Of a DNA stretch of 49,198 nt, positions 16,912 through 25,823 are shown piece after piece. The notes beneath the pieces are model-generated. The model searched no databases and was not told the origin of the DNA. It saw only the letters and a program-made list of their open reading frames with translations. Positions within the stretch are counted from its first letter, which is position 1, and each line of letters opens with the position of its first letter. Made by a program: the position numbers and the translations under genes. This DNA is from Collinsella sp. AM18-10 (GTDB taxonomy: Bacteria; Actinomycetota; Coriobacteriia; Coriobacteriales; Coriobacteriaceae), in assembly GCF_003471585.1 (NCBI RefSeq), contig NZ_QRJO01000016.1, positions 1,607 to 50,804 of the forward strand, written 5' to 3'.

Positions 16912-17040
16912 CGTCCTCCCGGGCGTCGGGGCACGAAGTTCCCTGCTCTACAGTCCTGCGCAAGACGAAGGCCACATTAAGTGGCCTTCTTTGCGTGCGG
17001 AACTCGCGATGAACTTCGTGCCCCGCCGTCCGGGAGGACG
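16912..17040 (+). ncRNA. Structured hairpin element, copy 1
   Basis: 30-nt arms (16912-16941 and 17011-17040) pair with one mismatch and one G-U. The 69-nt core (16942-17010) holds a second long stem capped by GGCCAC-ATTAA-GTGGCC (16970-16986). Between the two stems are unpaired strands (about CCTGCTC..ACAGT on one side, AACTCGCGAT on the other). Copy 2 (22289-22418, opposite strand) has an almost identical core but different arms, with pairing preserved. Both copies follow the 3' end of a gene in the same sense. This fits a 3'-UTR RNA element or a hairpin-DNA mobile element; I cannot name a family. Confidence 0.7.
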
Positions 17041-17084
17041 CCTCTTTATTGATGGGAGGCCTGATAGGTCGATGGTTCCGTGCC

Positions 17085-17545
17085 CGGATGCGTCCAAAGT
17101 GGGACGGGCTTTCCGGATGGGCAGGCTTTCGAAAAATGCGTCCCGGAATTTGCCTTTGGAATGGGACGTAGTTTCCCGTTGAGGTGCTTTGCGGAAAGTG
17201 CATCCCACTCTGGGCGGTCGAAGTGGGACACACTTTCCCAAAGGCGCTCCAACGGGAAATTGCGTCCCATTATTCGGTCAAGAAACGGGATGCATTTTCC
17301 CAATGAGAGCAAAACCGGAAAATGCATCCCACAATCAGCCCTCAAAGTGGGACGCCGTTTCCCAATGAGGCTCAAGCGGAAAATGCATCCCGGAATTTGC
17401 GCTCAAAGTGGGATGCGGTTTCCGGTTGAGGGTCTAAGGGGAAAGTGCGTCCCAGAATCGACGCTTGAAATGGGATGCAGTTTCCCGATGAGGCACTCGA
17501 CGGAAAATACATCCCAGAAATGGCCTTTGAGCTGGGATAAGATTT
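17085..17545. repeat. 62-bp-period array of alternating inverted motifs, left
   Basis: A GGGAYGC..TTTCCC motif on the plus strand starts at 17101, 17163, 17225, 17287, 17349, 17410, 17472 and 17534. Its reverse, GGAAA-TGCATCCC, has its TCCC at 17141, 17203, 17265, 17327, 17388, 17450 and 17512. The period is 61-62 bp throughout. Each forward/reverse pair can form a hairpin. Spacers are partly conserved (AATGAG after the forward motif, AGAATC..CTCAAAG after the reverse). Reading frames across it are open but look like a by-product of the repeat. Confidence 0.85.
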
Positions 17546-17670
17546 CCGCGGCATCTCGGATTCTCAAAAATGAGACACGCCGTTGGCGAAAATGAGACAC
17601 GTGATATCGGGCATCGGACGTATCATTTGCAAAAATGAGTCCACTCCACTCGAGTAAAGCGAGGTCCCTC

Positions 17671-20600
17671 ATGTACGTTCCACACCCCCGTATCCGTAGG
17701 CTGTCGAAAATCCCGCTTGTTGGGACGGCGGCGCTTGCTGCGTTGATCGCCACGAGCGTCGCCTGCTTCACGGCCACGCCCCAGGTTGCCCAGGCGGCAG
17801 ACGCGCCCGCAATCACCGATATGACCGAGCAGGATTATCAAGCCCTGGGTCTGGGCACGAGCGAGGACATTCCGGCCGATACCGTTGGCCCCTATTCCAC
17901 TGATACCCCCACGACGTTTGCCACGCGCAGCGAGGTCTATATGGCAGCTAACGGTAGCCATGGCAATCGCTACACTCTGCGCGACAAGCTCGAGAACGTC
18001 GAGCGCGGTGACATTGGCGGCAGCAGCAAACTCACCGATGGCTATGGAAGTGTGTGGGGCGCCGCAAAGTTCTGGCAAAACGTCAACAACTTCGATACGA
18101 ACAGCGATCTCTACAAGCATAGCGACTACGGTGGCGGCACCTGGTCGTACCTAAGCAACAATGAGTCCTCAACAGTACTCGCCAACGACAACAACGGTTT
18201 CTCGGGCATTCACGCCACGAGTGTTGAGTTCTGCAGCGACGCCAGCATGGGCAAAAAGAGCCGCGTTGCCGAGCTCCGTGCCTACGGCGACAGTTCCTCC
18301 ACGACGATTGACGGCAAGTCATACGCCGGAAAGGTTGAGCTGGTCCTCTACTCGTTTAGCAACGGGCGTACGCGCACTCTCGACACACACCTGCCGGTGA
18401 CGGTCAACACTAATATGATGTACGAAGGCCGTTTTAAGTACCTGGATGCCGGTTACCTGCAAGAGCACGACGCCGTCTTTGATGTCGAGGCGGGCGATGT
18501 CGATGGCGACGGCGTCGACGAGCTTTTTGTCTACGCGGGCTGCTATGTCGACGAGAACGGCGTGCGCAAGGCTGTAGTCGACATGTATGACTTGGAGGGC
18601 GGCAACTGGAAGCAAAGCGTCGTCAAGATCGATGCCGGTAACGCCGCGGACTACACCACGCACAACAAGGGCGGGAACGACTCCTGGACGCAGCTTCAGT
18701 CAGCTCCTGTCGTTTCGCTAGCGGCCGGCGACCTCGATCGCGATTTTTGCGATGACCTCGCCATCGTGGTCTCGGCACCCTACGGCAAGAAGAATATTGA
18801 TAAGTCGACGCATTGCGAGCTGTTTTCGTGGGATGCATCCAAGGGTGCGCTCGTCCATGTCGATGCTCTGGGCGACGCGGGCGCAATCTCCCTCTCCGCG
18901 AACGGCAAGACCATGGTCGCTGCGAATGCGACGTTCGGCACGTTTGCCGCCTACGATGAAGAAGGAAAGAAGACGGGTGAAACCGTCACGGGCCTTATTC
19001 TTGCGGGCTATGACTGGCAACGCAGCGCTTTTGATTACGGCGCTTCTGACGGCAGCAAGGGGCTGTACGGCGCGCTGTACCGCTACGCGTATTATGACTC
19101 GGAGTCTGGCGAGTTCAAGCTTTCCGATTGCAAGGAATGCAGAGACGGGCTCCTCGCCTCCTATGGGCTGATGCATGTGCCCAACAGCGCATGGAAGGAT
19201 AGCGCTCAGGATAAGCGCTATCCGTGCACCTTGGCGCCTATTGCCCTTGCCACTGCCAACCTTGACGGCCTGTCCGAGCAGCTGGCGGTCGACGAGGTGC
19301 TCGTGGGCGGCGATGTGTTCCGCGACTTTGCCTGCAACACGGCACAGAGCGGGGCTCAGGGCTTGGGGTCCATGGTCGGAACCATGAGCATGAGCGGTCA
19401 GCAATACAACAGCAGCAACAAGCATGACCACAAGGGTATAGAGCAGGTGTGGATCAGCGACGTCAAGGCGGGCAGCGTCTCGGGTTCGGACCGCTATAAC
19501 GAGAGCTTTATCGCCGTGGTGGGCAAGCACCGCGACGAGGACCTGCGCAAGAACGATGACTACTATTGGATGACCGCCTCGCATTTTTCGCTCGACGAGA
19601 ACGGAAAGGTGCGCCGCGGCGAGGAGCAGGTGATTAGCGAGAGCAACCGTCGCGGCACTACCTATGGCACATTTATCTCGCTCGCGCTGCCCGATGTCGA
19701 CAACGACAGCGTCAAGATCACGTACAAGGACCGCTACAAGGTCTATACCAACCCGCGCGTGCTTGCCGTGCTGCAGGATGCGCCCTATGTTGAGGATCTG
19801 GAGCAGGCATACGGCTATCTGGTGTTGGGCGGCACGTCATACGGAGAGGAAAAGGGCACGGGGACATCCCAGGGCTATACCATTGGCGCCGAGTTGGGCG
19901 TTGCCGTCGAGGTGCAGACCGGTCCGCCCCTGGTCGCGATGAATGCTTCAGTCGATTTTGCCGCCGAGGGATGCTATGACTACCGGAGCGAGCGCACGGT
20001 CAGCGCAAGCGTAAGCTATGAGTCGCATGCCGGCGAGGGTGACAAGGCCGTGCTCTACACGATTCCGATGGTCTATTACGAGTATGAGATCGAAAATGAG
20101 GAAACTGGTGGCAAGGGCGTGATGGCGGCGCCCGTGTCGCTCGGCGCGCAGACCTCGGTCGTTAATGTCGAGGCCTATGACCGCATTGCCAAACAGCACA
20201 ATATGACGCCGCTCAGCTACTTTTTGACCAACCGGTCGGGAGAACCCGGAACCTATCAAACGACGCTCAACGGCGAGACTCCCATTGGGGATTCCTTTGG
20301 CCTGGGCAAGCCTGGCGTAACGCGCGCCTACACGCACGATGGGTTTAACGGCGCCGCCGCGCAGTCGGGGGCGAGCATTGAGCAGACCATCGAAGTCGAG
20401 GAGGGCAAGGAGCAGGAGCTCGAGCTCGGCTTGACGCTGAACGGCAGCGTTGTCATGGGCGCGAAGCTCGCAAAGCACGAGTTGTTTGGCGGCCTGTGCT
20501 TTGGTGCCAACGCCGGCTTTACTACGGGTAACTCCTCGAGTGAATCGACCGAATACGGCGGCACCGTCGACAACCTGCCCGAGGCCGCGCAGGGCAAGTA

Positions 20601-21759
20601 CGGTTTTGTGTGGCGTCTGGGCGTCAACGCGGTGGATGTCGACAAGTTCGAGGCAGACTCGGGCGACAAGCTCGGCACCAAGGACACCGACCAGTTCTGG
20701 ATCGTGGGCTATGACGTTAAGGACGTCGAGATGCCCGAAGCGCCGGCCGTGACGGGCTTTACGGCAAACGCCGTCGATTCGACCAGCGTTACGTTTAGCT
20801 GGGACGATGTACTCGCAAACAAGAGTGGCTTTAGCTACGGCGTGGGCATGCTGCAGAGCAATGCGGCGGATGCGGTCGTCAATAGCTGGAAGATTGCCGA
20901 CAACACGCAGACCTCGCTCAAGTGGGATGGGCTGCAGCCCAATACGGAGTATCGATTCGCCATCGCCGCCGTTAAGAATGGATCCACGACCGAAACAGGT
21001 ATTCGCTCGGCAATCATCACAGTCAAGACCATGCCCGATGGCATGACGATGACCGTGAGCGGACCTGCGGCGGATGCTGCGGAGGGGTCGGATCTTGGAT
21101 ACGACTCTTCGGTTGAGCGCACGGCGGGAAGCCACCTGACGCTCTCGGCGATTGGCCATGTGAAGCAACTCGGTGCCGACGATAGCGAAACAGGGCTGGC
21201 ACCGACCTATATGTGGTACCGCAAGGGCCGCGGCGAGACAGAGTTTAAGCTCGTGGGTGCCGATGGCAACCTCGCGGCTGGAACGGCCTCAAAGCTCGAG
21301 ATTGACCTGACCGCAGACGATGACGGTGCGCAGTATTACTGCCACGTGGGATACAACGACGTGGGCCTCGACACCGGCACGACGCTCGTGAATATCGAGG
21401 CCGAGGAGACGGCGCCCACAACGGTGAACGCCACCCCGATCCGCACGCGCCGCCTGTTCTCACAGGCAAGTGCGGGCGCCAAGAAGTTCCTGGACCATAC
21501 GCTGGTAAACACCGCCGGCCCAACCGATTCCGAAGGCTCAAAGGACCCCGAGACTCCTGAGACCCCGACGAACCCGGACAAGCCCAAGTCCGACAACGGA
21601 GCTAAGACCGACACCAAGGTCAAGACTACGACCACAGCGAAGAACCTCGCAAACACCGGCGACCAAACATTCGCCCTAGTCGCCACCGCAGCAGCAGCGG
21701 GAGCAACGCTCGTAGTGATAGCCCTCATCATGCTGATCAAGCGCCGCAAGACCCACTAG
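17671..21759 (+). CDS. Large sortase-anchored surface protein
   Basis: A 1362-residue secreted protein. N-terminus: basic residues, then hydrophobic PLVGTAALAALIATSVACF and an AQAADA-like cleavage site near residue 45. Calcium-type FG-GAP/VCBS loops are seen at about 271 (GDVDGDGVDELFV), 352 (GDLDRDFCDDLAIV) and possibly 527. Residues ~700-1020 are beta-rich and unassigned. A fibronectin type III domain (~1022-1123) and an Ig-like domain (~1124-1240; YMWYRKG, AQYYCHVGY) follow, then a Pro/Thr/Lys wall spacer, LANTG (~1326-1330), a membrane helix and RRK tail: a LAXTG sorting signal. It should be exposed on the cell wall, perhaps in adhesion. ATG 17671 has GAGG 6 nt upstream; an in-frame ATG at 17635 is possible. 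It is framed by repeat arrays on both sides. Confidence 0.88.
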   Translation: MYVPHPRIRRLSKIPLVGTAALAALIATSVACFTATPQVAQAADAPAITDMTEQDYQALGLGTSEDIPADTVGPYSTDTPTTFATRSEVYMAANGSHGNRYTLRDKLENVERGDIGGSSKLTDGYGSVWGAAKFWQNVNNFDTNSDLYKHSDYGGGTWSYLSNNESSTVLANDNNGFSGIHATSVEFCSDASMGKKSRVAELRAYGDSSSTTIDGKSYAGKVELVLYSFSNGRTRTLDTHLPVTVNTNMMYEGRFKYLDAGYLQEHDAVFDVEAGDVDGDGVDELFVYAGCYVDENGVRKAVVDMYDLEGGNWKQSVVKIDAGNAADYTTHNKGGNDSWTQLQSAPVVSLAAGDLDRDFCDDLAIVVSAPYGKKNIDKSTHCELFSWDASKGALVHVDALGDAGAISLSANGKTMVAANATFGTFAAYDEEGKKTGETVTGLILAGYDWQRSAFDYGASDGSKGLYGALYRYAYYDSESGEFKLSDCKECRDGLLASYGLMHVPNSAWKDSAQDKRYPCTLAPIALATANLDGLSEQLAVDEVLVGGDVFRDFACNTAQSGAQGLGSMVGTMSMSGQQYNSSNKHDHKGIEQVWISDVKAGSVSGSDRYNESFIAVVGKHRDEDLRKNDDYYWMTASHFSLDENGKVRRGEEQVISESNRRGTTYGTFISLALPDVDNDSVKITYKDRYKVYTNPRVLAVLQDAPYVEDLEQAYGYLVLGGTSYGEEKGTGTSQGYTIGAELGVAVEVQTGPPLVAMNASVDFAAEGCYDYRSERTVSASVSYESHAGEGDKAVLYTIPMVYYEYEIENEETGGKGVMAAPVSLGAQTSVVNVEAYDRIAKQHNMTPLSYFLTNRSGEPGTYQTTLNGETPIGDSFGLGKPGVTRAYTHDGFNGAAAQSGASIEQTIEVEEGKEQELELGLTLNGSVVMGAKLAKHELFGGLCFGANAGFTTGNSSSESTEYGGTVDNLPEAAQGKYGFVWRLGVNAVDVDKFEADSGDKLGTKDTDQFWIVGYDVKDVEMPEAPAVTGFTANAVDSTSVTFSWDDVLANKSGFSYGVGMLQSNAADAVVNSWKIADNTQTSLKWDGLQPNTEYRFAIAAVKNGSTTETGIRSAIITVKTMPDGMTMTVSGPAADAAEGSDLGYDSSVERTAGSHLTLSAIGHVKQLGADDSETGLAPTYMWYRKGRGETEFKLVGADGNLAAGTASKLEIDLTADDDGAQYYCHVGYNDVGLDTGTTLVNIEAEETAPTTVNATPIRTRRLFSQASAGAKKFLDHTLVNTAGPTDSEGSKDPETPETPTNPDKPKSDNGAKTDTKVKTTTTAKNLANTGDQTFALVATAAAAGATLVVIALIMLIKRRKTH

Positions 21760-21785
21760 TAGCCAGTCGAACATATCGACAACCC

Positions 21786-21828
21786 AAAAACCCGGGTAGC
21801 CAAAAAACAGGCCACCCGGGTTTTCTGT
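21786..21828 (+). terminator. terminator of the surface protein gene
   Basis: AAACCCGGGT (21788-21797) pairs with ACCCGGGTTT (21814-21823), followed by TTTTCTG. It begins 26 bp after the stop codon, before the right-hand array. Confidence 0.85.
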
Positions 21829-21849
21829 TGAGTGGAGACTCCGCAAGCG

Positions 21850-22203
21850 GAAACTGCATCCCACAATTAGCGCCCGGAACGAGACACATTTTCCGTCAAG
21901 CCCTCATCCGGAAAATCCATCCCAGTTTGAGCGCCCAGACCGGGACGCACTTTCCCAAAGGGTCCTCAACGGGAAACTGCGTCCCATAATTAGGCCGAGA
22001 AATGGGATGAACTTTCCCAATGAGAGCCAACCGGAAACCACGTCCCAGAATCAGCCCCCAAAGTGGGACGCACTTTCCCAACGAGCCTCAACCGGAAAAT
22101 ACATCCCGGAATCCAGCTGAATAGTGGGACACACTTTCCCAATCGGGTCCCAAGCGGAAACTGCATCCCATTCCGGACGTGAATTCTGGGACACGGTTTC
22201 CGG
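21850..22203. repeat. 62-bp-period array of alternating inverted motifs, right
   Basis: Same motif pair and spacing as 17085-17545, in the same orientation. Forward GGGA starts at 21942, 22004, 22065, 22126 and 22188, with a degenerate one near 21881. Reverse TCCC lies at 21859, 21920, 21982, 22043, 22104 and 22166. About six units. It fills the gap between the surface protein terminator and structured element copy 2. A small GGCCAC..GTGGCC hairpin (~22214-22230) follows it. Confidence 0.85.
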
Positions 22204-22288
22204 ATGCAAAAAAGGCCACAAGACGTGGCCTTCGACTTATCTATGTTCAGCGGATACTCCTATGACAAGCTGCGCTCCAACAACAGGG

Positions 22289-22418
22289 CGTCTGTCCAGG
22301 CGGAGGCATATAAGGTTCATCGCGAGTTCCGCACGCAAAGGAGGCCACTTAATGTGGCCTCCGTCTTGCGCAGGACTGTCCGAGCAGGGAACCTTATATG
22401 CCTCCGCCCGGACAGACG
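22289..22418 (-). ncRNA. Structured hairpin element, copy 2
   Basis: 30-nt arms (22289-22318 and 22389-22418) pair with a single G-U on the minus strand. The 70-nt core, read on the minus strand, matches the copy 1 core at all but a handful of positions, and one core change is compensated (GAAGG/CCTTC to GGAGG/CCTCC). Arms differ from copy 1 at ten base pairs with both partners changed. It starts 27 bp after the stop of the LTA-synthase-like gene on the same strand, matching the gene-proximal placement of copy 1. Confidence 0.7.
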
Positions 22419-22445
22419 TTTCAGTTATGAACTCGCAGCTAGTCG

Positions 22446-24746
22446 CTACTTGATCTTGGTCGTGCCCGGCGCCAGGTTGGGGTCGGTCTCGTTGGCCTCG
22501 GTCTGGAAGTGCTCGGTGTACACGTTCTTGCCGTCGCGGAACATCTCGTAATACTGCATCTTGGCGTAATCCTCGCGTGCCTTGGTGGCGGCTGCGGCAG
22601 CGGCGTCGTCACCGGTGACGTTGGAGGAGAGCGCCCAGCGCAGGCTGGCGTCCTCGTAGCCCACGGAGTTGATGGCGGGTAGCGACTCGCGCAGCGTCAT
22701 GTGCGCCTTCTGGTAGTCGGTCAGCGGTGCGCCGATCAGCTGCATAAGCTGGGTGGACAGGTAGTTGGTAGACAAGTCGTCAACCTCGCTCGTCTGGTCG
22801 CAGCCGGCAACGTCGTAGTTGGCCCAGATGATGTAGTCGGTCTGCCACAGACGCTCCTGATGCGTAGCGTCGTCCTCGCCGGTAAACCACTTGTCATTGA
22901 ACTTGGACGGGAAGAACGGCTGGTGGTCGCCCCAGAACACCACGACCACCTTACGGTCGAGCTTGCTCAGGGCGTTGAGGAAGTAGCGCAGCGCCTGATC
23001 GGACTGCTCGATGCACGAGACATACTCGTCGACATCGGAGAGCGTGCCGTCCTCGACGGTCTTGGCGTCCAGGTCGGTCGTGTCGATGTTCAGGTGCATC
23101 TGCTTGTCGACCGGCAGCAGGCCCGTGTCGTAGCCCGAGTGGTTCTGCATGGTCACGTCGAAAATAAACTGCGGATCGGCGTTCTGGTCGAGCAGCTCAA
23201 GAATCTTGTCGTAGGTCGCCTGGTCGGTCACCATGCCGCGCAGGGTATCGGCGCCCTGGAAATCGTTGATGGACAGGAACTGGTCAAAGCCAAAGTCCTT
23301 GTAGACGTTCTCGCGGTTCCAGTTGGTCGCGTGGTTGGGGTGCATGGCCGTGGTGGAATATCCGAGCGACTTGAACTGCTCTGCCAGGTTCCCAGTCGTT
23401 TCCATGTTGTAGATGGTGTAGGGGTACACGCCTGAGCCCAGGTTGGCCATGGAGTTGCCGGTCATAAACTCAAACTCGGTATTGGCGGTACCGCCGCCGT
23501 AGGCGCTCACATAGAGCTTGCCGCGGCTGAGGCAGTTGGACAGGTTCTTAAAGTACTGCGGGCCCTCGTAGCCGGCGCGCATGTTCTGGTAGATGGACAG
23601 GTCCGAGAAGGTCTCGTTCATGATGGCGATAACCGTGGGCTTCTCGCTGTCGAATTGCTCCTTTGCGGCGGTGCGCTCGTCGCTCTTGGCGGCGTCGGAC
23701 TTGTCGTAGGCCTTGGCGTACTTTTTGAGCGTGGCCTTGGCGTCATCGACAGAATAGTCGGCGGGTTTGGGCGGCTTAATGGACTGCGCTGCACTAATAA
23801 AGGCAGGCAGATAGCCCTCGCGCCAGTAGCTCTCGAGCGGGCGCCAGGTGTAGACGGTGATGCCGAGGGTGTTGTAGTAGTCGATAAGCGTGACGTGCGC
23901 GGTCACGCCGCCCAGGCATAGCACGGCCACGAGCAGGTTGGTGAGCAGCATGCGCTTGGCGTTGGCGGCACCCTTCTGACGGTGCGGTGCCACCAGGCCG
24001 GCGTACTCGCACAGCAGCATGGCGATGGCGGTAAAGCCCATGGACAGCACGCAGAACAGCGAGATGGAGAAGGTGTAGCCGGTGCCGGCGACCGCGGCGG
24101 CGGTGGAGATGGCCGAAAGGTCGCCCGGCTGGATGGGCATGGATTTAAACGTGATGACGAAGAACTCGGCAATGCCCAGGACAAAGAGGGCAAAGGCCAG
24201 GACGGCGGGAGCTGCGCCGTGGCGCTGGAATAGGAAGGACAAGCCGACCATGAGCGTGGTGATGATGGCCCACTCGAGCAGGATGCACAGGGGGTAGACC
24301 CAGGTAAAGTCGTGGTTGGACGAGACCTCCATGCCAAGCAGCGCAAAGACGCCGGCGAGCAGCAGGCACAAGACAGCGGCGACGAGCGGTTTGCCCACAA
24401 AGGCGCCGCGCAGGCGGGCGAGCTTGCCGGTGGGGGCGGGGGCGTCGGGCGCGGCGAACGCAAAGACGCGCGGGGCGATGCGGTCGCGTGCGATGCTGGC
24501 CCAAGCGCAGCCGGTGAGGATGGCATTGGTCAGGATGAGCATCACAAAGGCGAGCGGCTCGTTTTGAGCGACGAGGCCCACGGCGCCCCAAATAGTCAAA
24601 AAGACCTGGAACAGGCCGAAGACGACGCTCCACCCAAGAGCGCTTTTGGCAACGGTGCCCGACTGAGCGCGAATGGCCTTGGCCTCGCGCAAGACAAGGT
24701 AGACGGTCGCCGCAAGACCGACGAGCGAGATGGCGGCAGCGAACAT
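22446..24746 (-). CDS. LTA synthase-family sulfatase-like membrane protein
   Basis: A 766-residue protein with an N-terminal membrane region (several hydrophobic segments up to about residue 280) and an extracellular sulfatase-fold domain of the lipoteichoic acid synthase/phosphoglycerol transferase type. Visible: VIAIMNETFSDL with the metal-binding Glu, GGTANTEFEFMTG with the likely nucleophile Thr near 417, TTAMHPNHATNWNR, MQNHSGY, and FWGDHQPFFP near the C-terminus. It probably transfers glycerol phosphate from phosphatidylglycerol to a glycolipid or glycan. ATG 24746 follows GAGGAG by 7 nt; GTG 24761 is an alternative. It is transcribed toward the repeat-rich region. Confidence 0.88.
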   Translation of the reverse strand: MFAAAISLVGLAATVYLVLREAKAIRAQSGTVAKSALGWSVVFGLFQVFLTIWGAVGLVAQNEPLAFVMLILTNAILTGCAWASIARDRIAPRVFAFAAPDAPAPTGKLARLRGAFVGKPLVAAVLCLLLAGVFALLGMEVSSNHDFTWVYPLCILLEWAIITTLMVGLSFLFQRHGAAPAVLAFALFVLGIAEFFVITFKSMPIQPGDLSAISTAAAVAGTGYTFSISLFCVLSMGFTAIAMLLCEYAGLVAPHRQKGAANAKRMLLTNLLVAVLCLGGVTAHVTLIDYYNTLGITVYTWRPLESYWREGYLPAFISAAQSIKPPKPADYSVDDAKATLKKYAKAYDKSDAAKSDERTAAKEQFDSEKPTVIAIMNETFSDLSIYQNMRAGYEGPQYFKNLSNCLSRGKLYVSAYGGGTANTEFEFMTGNSMANLGSGVYPYTIYNMETTGNLAEQFKSLGYSTTAMHPNHATNWNRENVYKDFGFDQFLSINDFQGADTLRGMVTDQATYDKILELLDQNADPQFIFDVTMQNHSGYDTGLLPVDKQMHLNIDTTDLDAKTVEDGTLSDVDEYVSCIEQSDQALRYFLNALSKLDRKVVVVFWGDHQPFFPSKFNDKWFTGEDDATHQERLWQTDYIIWANYDVAGCDQTSEVDDLSTNYLSTQLMQLIGAPLTDYQKAHMTLRESLPAINSVGYEDASLRWALSSNVTGDDAAAAAATKAREDYAKMQYYEMFRDGKNVYTEHFQTEANETDPNLAPGTTKIK

Positions 24747-24960
24747 GCTGAGACTCCTCACAAACTTAAAACCTACGAAAGCGGGGGTTTACCCGATTGT
24801 TACTTAAATATGCGCTGCAATTGGTGGCTGCGCACAACAACCAGCCATATTAACGCGCATGTGTGGCGGTGTGGCGCAATGTAGTGTCGACCTGCGCGAT
24901 AATGGACGGGAATTACACGGAAACGTAAAGGCTTCTTAAAGAAATGGCAGGGATGGGGCT

Positions 24961-25821
24961 ATGAGCGAGCAGATGAGCGAGCAGGTTTGTGCGACGGCTG
25001 TGGATGTGTGCGGCTATCCGGTCGAGACTACGGGCAACGCGGTGCTGGACATCTTGGAGCATCGCTCGTCTACGCGTGCCTTCGCGCGTGATGACGATGA
25101 CCGTCCCGTGGCGGTGACCGACGAACAGCGGGCGGCGATTCTGCATGCGGCGAGCCGTGCGCCGTCGGCAGGCGCCATGATGATGTATTCCATCGTGAGC
25201 ATTCGTGAGCAGGCCACATTGGACCGCCTGGCCGACCTGTGCGATCATCAGCCCATGATCGCCAAGGCGCCCTGGGCACTCATATTTGTAGTCGACTATG
25301 CCAAGTGGATCGATCTGTTTGAGCATGTGGGTTGCTTTGAGCCCGAGTTTGTCGAGCGCACGGGCAAGTCGCCCCGTCGTGCGCCGGGCCTGGGCGACTT
25401 TGCCATCGCGGCCCAGGACGCCGTGATCGCTGCGCAAAACGCCGTGGTTGCCGCCGAGGCCTTGGGGCTGGGGAGCTGCTACATCGGTGATATTGTCGAG
25501 AATGCCGAGGAAGTCGCCGAGCTGCTCGATCTGCCTCCCTATACCATGCCGCTGTCGATGCTCATCATCGGCACGCCCCGCAAGGAGCGTCCGGCGATCG
25601 CGCATCCCGTGGTGAACCTGGTGCACGAAGAGCGCTACCGCCGCGCGGACGCCGCGACCATGGATGCGCAGGTGGCCGAGATGGATGCGATGTTTCGCCC
25701 GCACGCCCGCGAGGTGGGCGAGCGCGTGGTGGATATCTACACACGCAAGCACGCCAGTCCCTTTATGGCCGAGATGAGCCGCTCCATGGAGTGGTGGTTC
25801 AAGAACTGGCTCGGAAAATGA
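24961..25821 (+). CDS. Nitroreductase-family protein
   Basis: A 286-residue FMN-dependent nitroreductase-like protein. N-terminal ILEHRSSTRAF and AASRAPSAGAMMMYSIV are the typical FMN-binding segments. AAQNAVVAAEALGLGSCYIGDI (~160-182) is the conserved helix-turn. PLSMLIIGTPRKE follows. The C-terminal ~75 residues extend beyond the compact fold and end in MEWWFKNWLGK. The physiological electron acceptor is unknown. It is divergent from the LTA-synthase-like gene, sharing a ~214-bp upstream region, and is followed by a perfect palindrome. Confidence 0.88.
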   Translation: MSEQMSEQVCATAVDVCGYPVETTGNAVLDILEHRSSTRAFARDDDDRPVAVTDEQRAAILHAASRAPSAGAMMMYSIVSIREQATLDRLADLCDHQPMIAKAPWALIFVVDYAKWIDLFEHVGCFEPEFVERTGKSPRRAPGLGDFAIAAQDAVIAAQNAVVAAEALGLGSCYIGDIVENAEEVAELLDLPPYTMPLSMLIIGTPRKERPAIAHPVVNLVHEERYRRADAATMDAQVAEMDAMFRPHAREVGERVVDIYTRKHASPFMAEMSRSMEWWFKNWLGK

Positions 25822-25823
25822 CG

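Noticed and set aside
17080..17595. A 171-codon open frame with a repeating GKCIP..G..FP pattern
   Set aside because: It follows the DNA repeat array exactly, similar frames are open on the other strand and in the right-hand array, and there is no convincing ribosome site; it is best seen as a by-product of the repeat.
17085..22203. CRISPR array
   Set aside because: The repeated motif alternates in orientation, spacers are partly conserved and no cas gene is present.
22124..22453. ORFs containing FIASSARK.GHLMWP, also readable on the minus strand at 16948-17241
   Set aside because: The shared peptide is simply the translation of the conserved core of the two structured elements; coding on opposite strands near gene ends is not supported.
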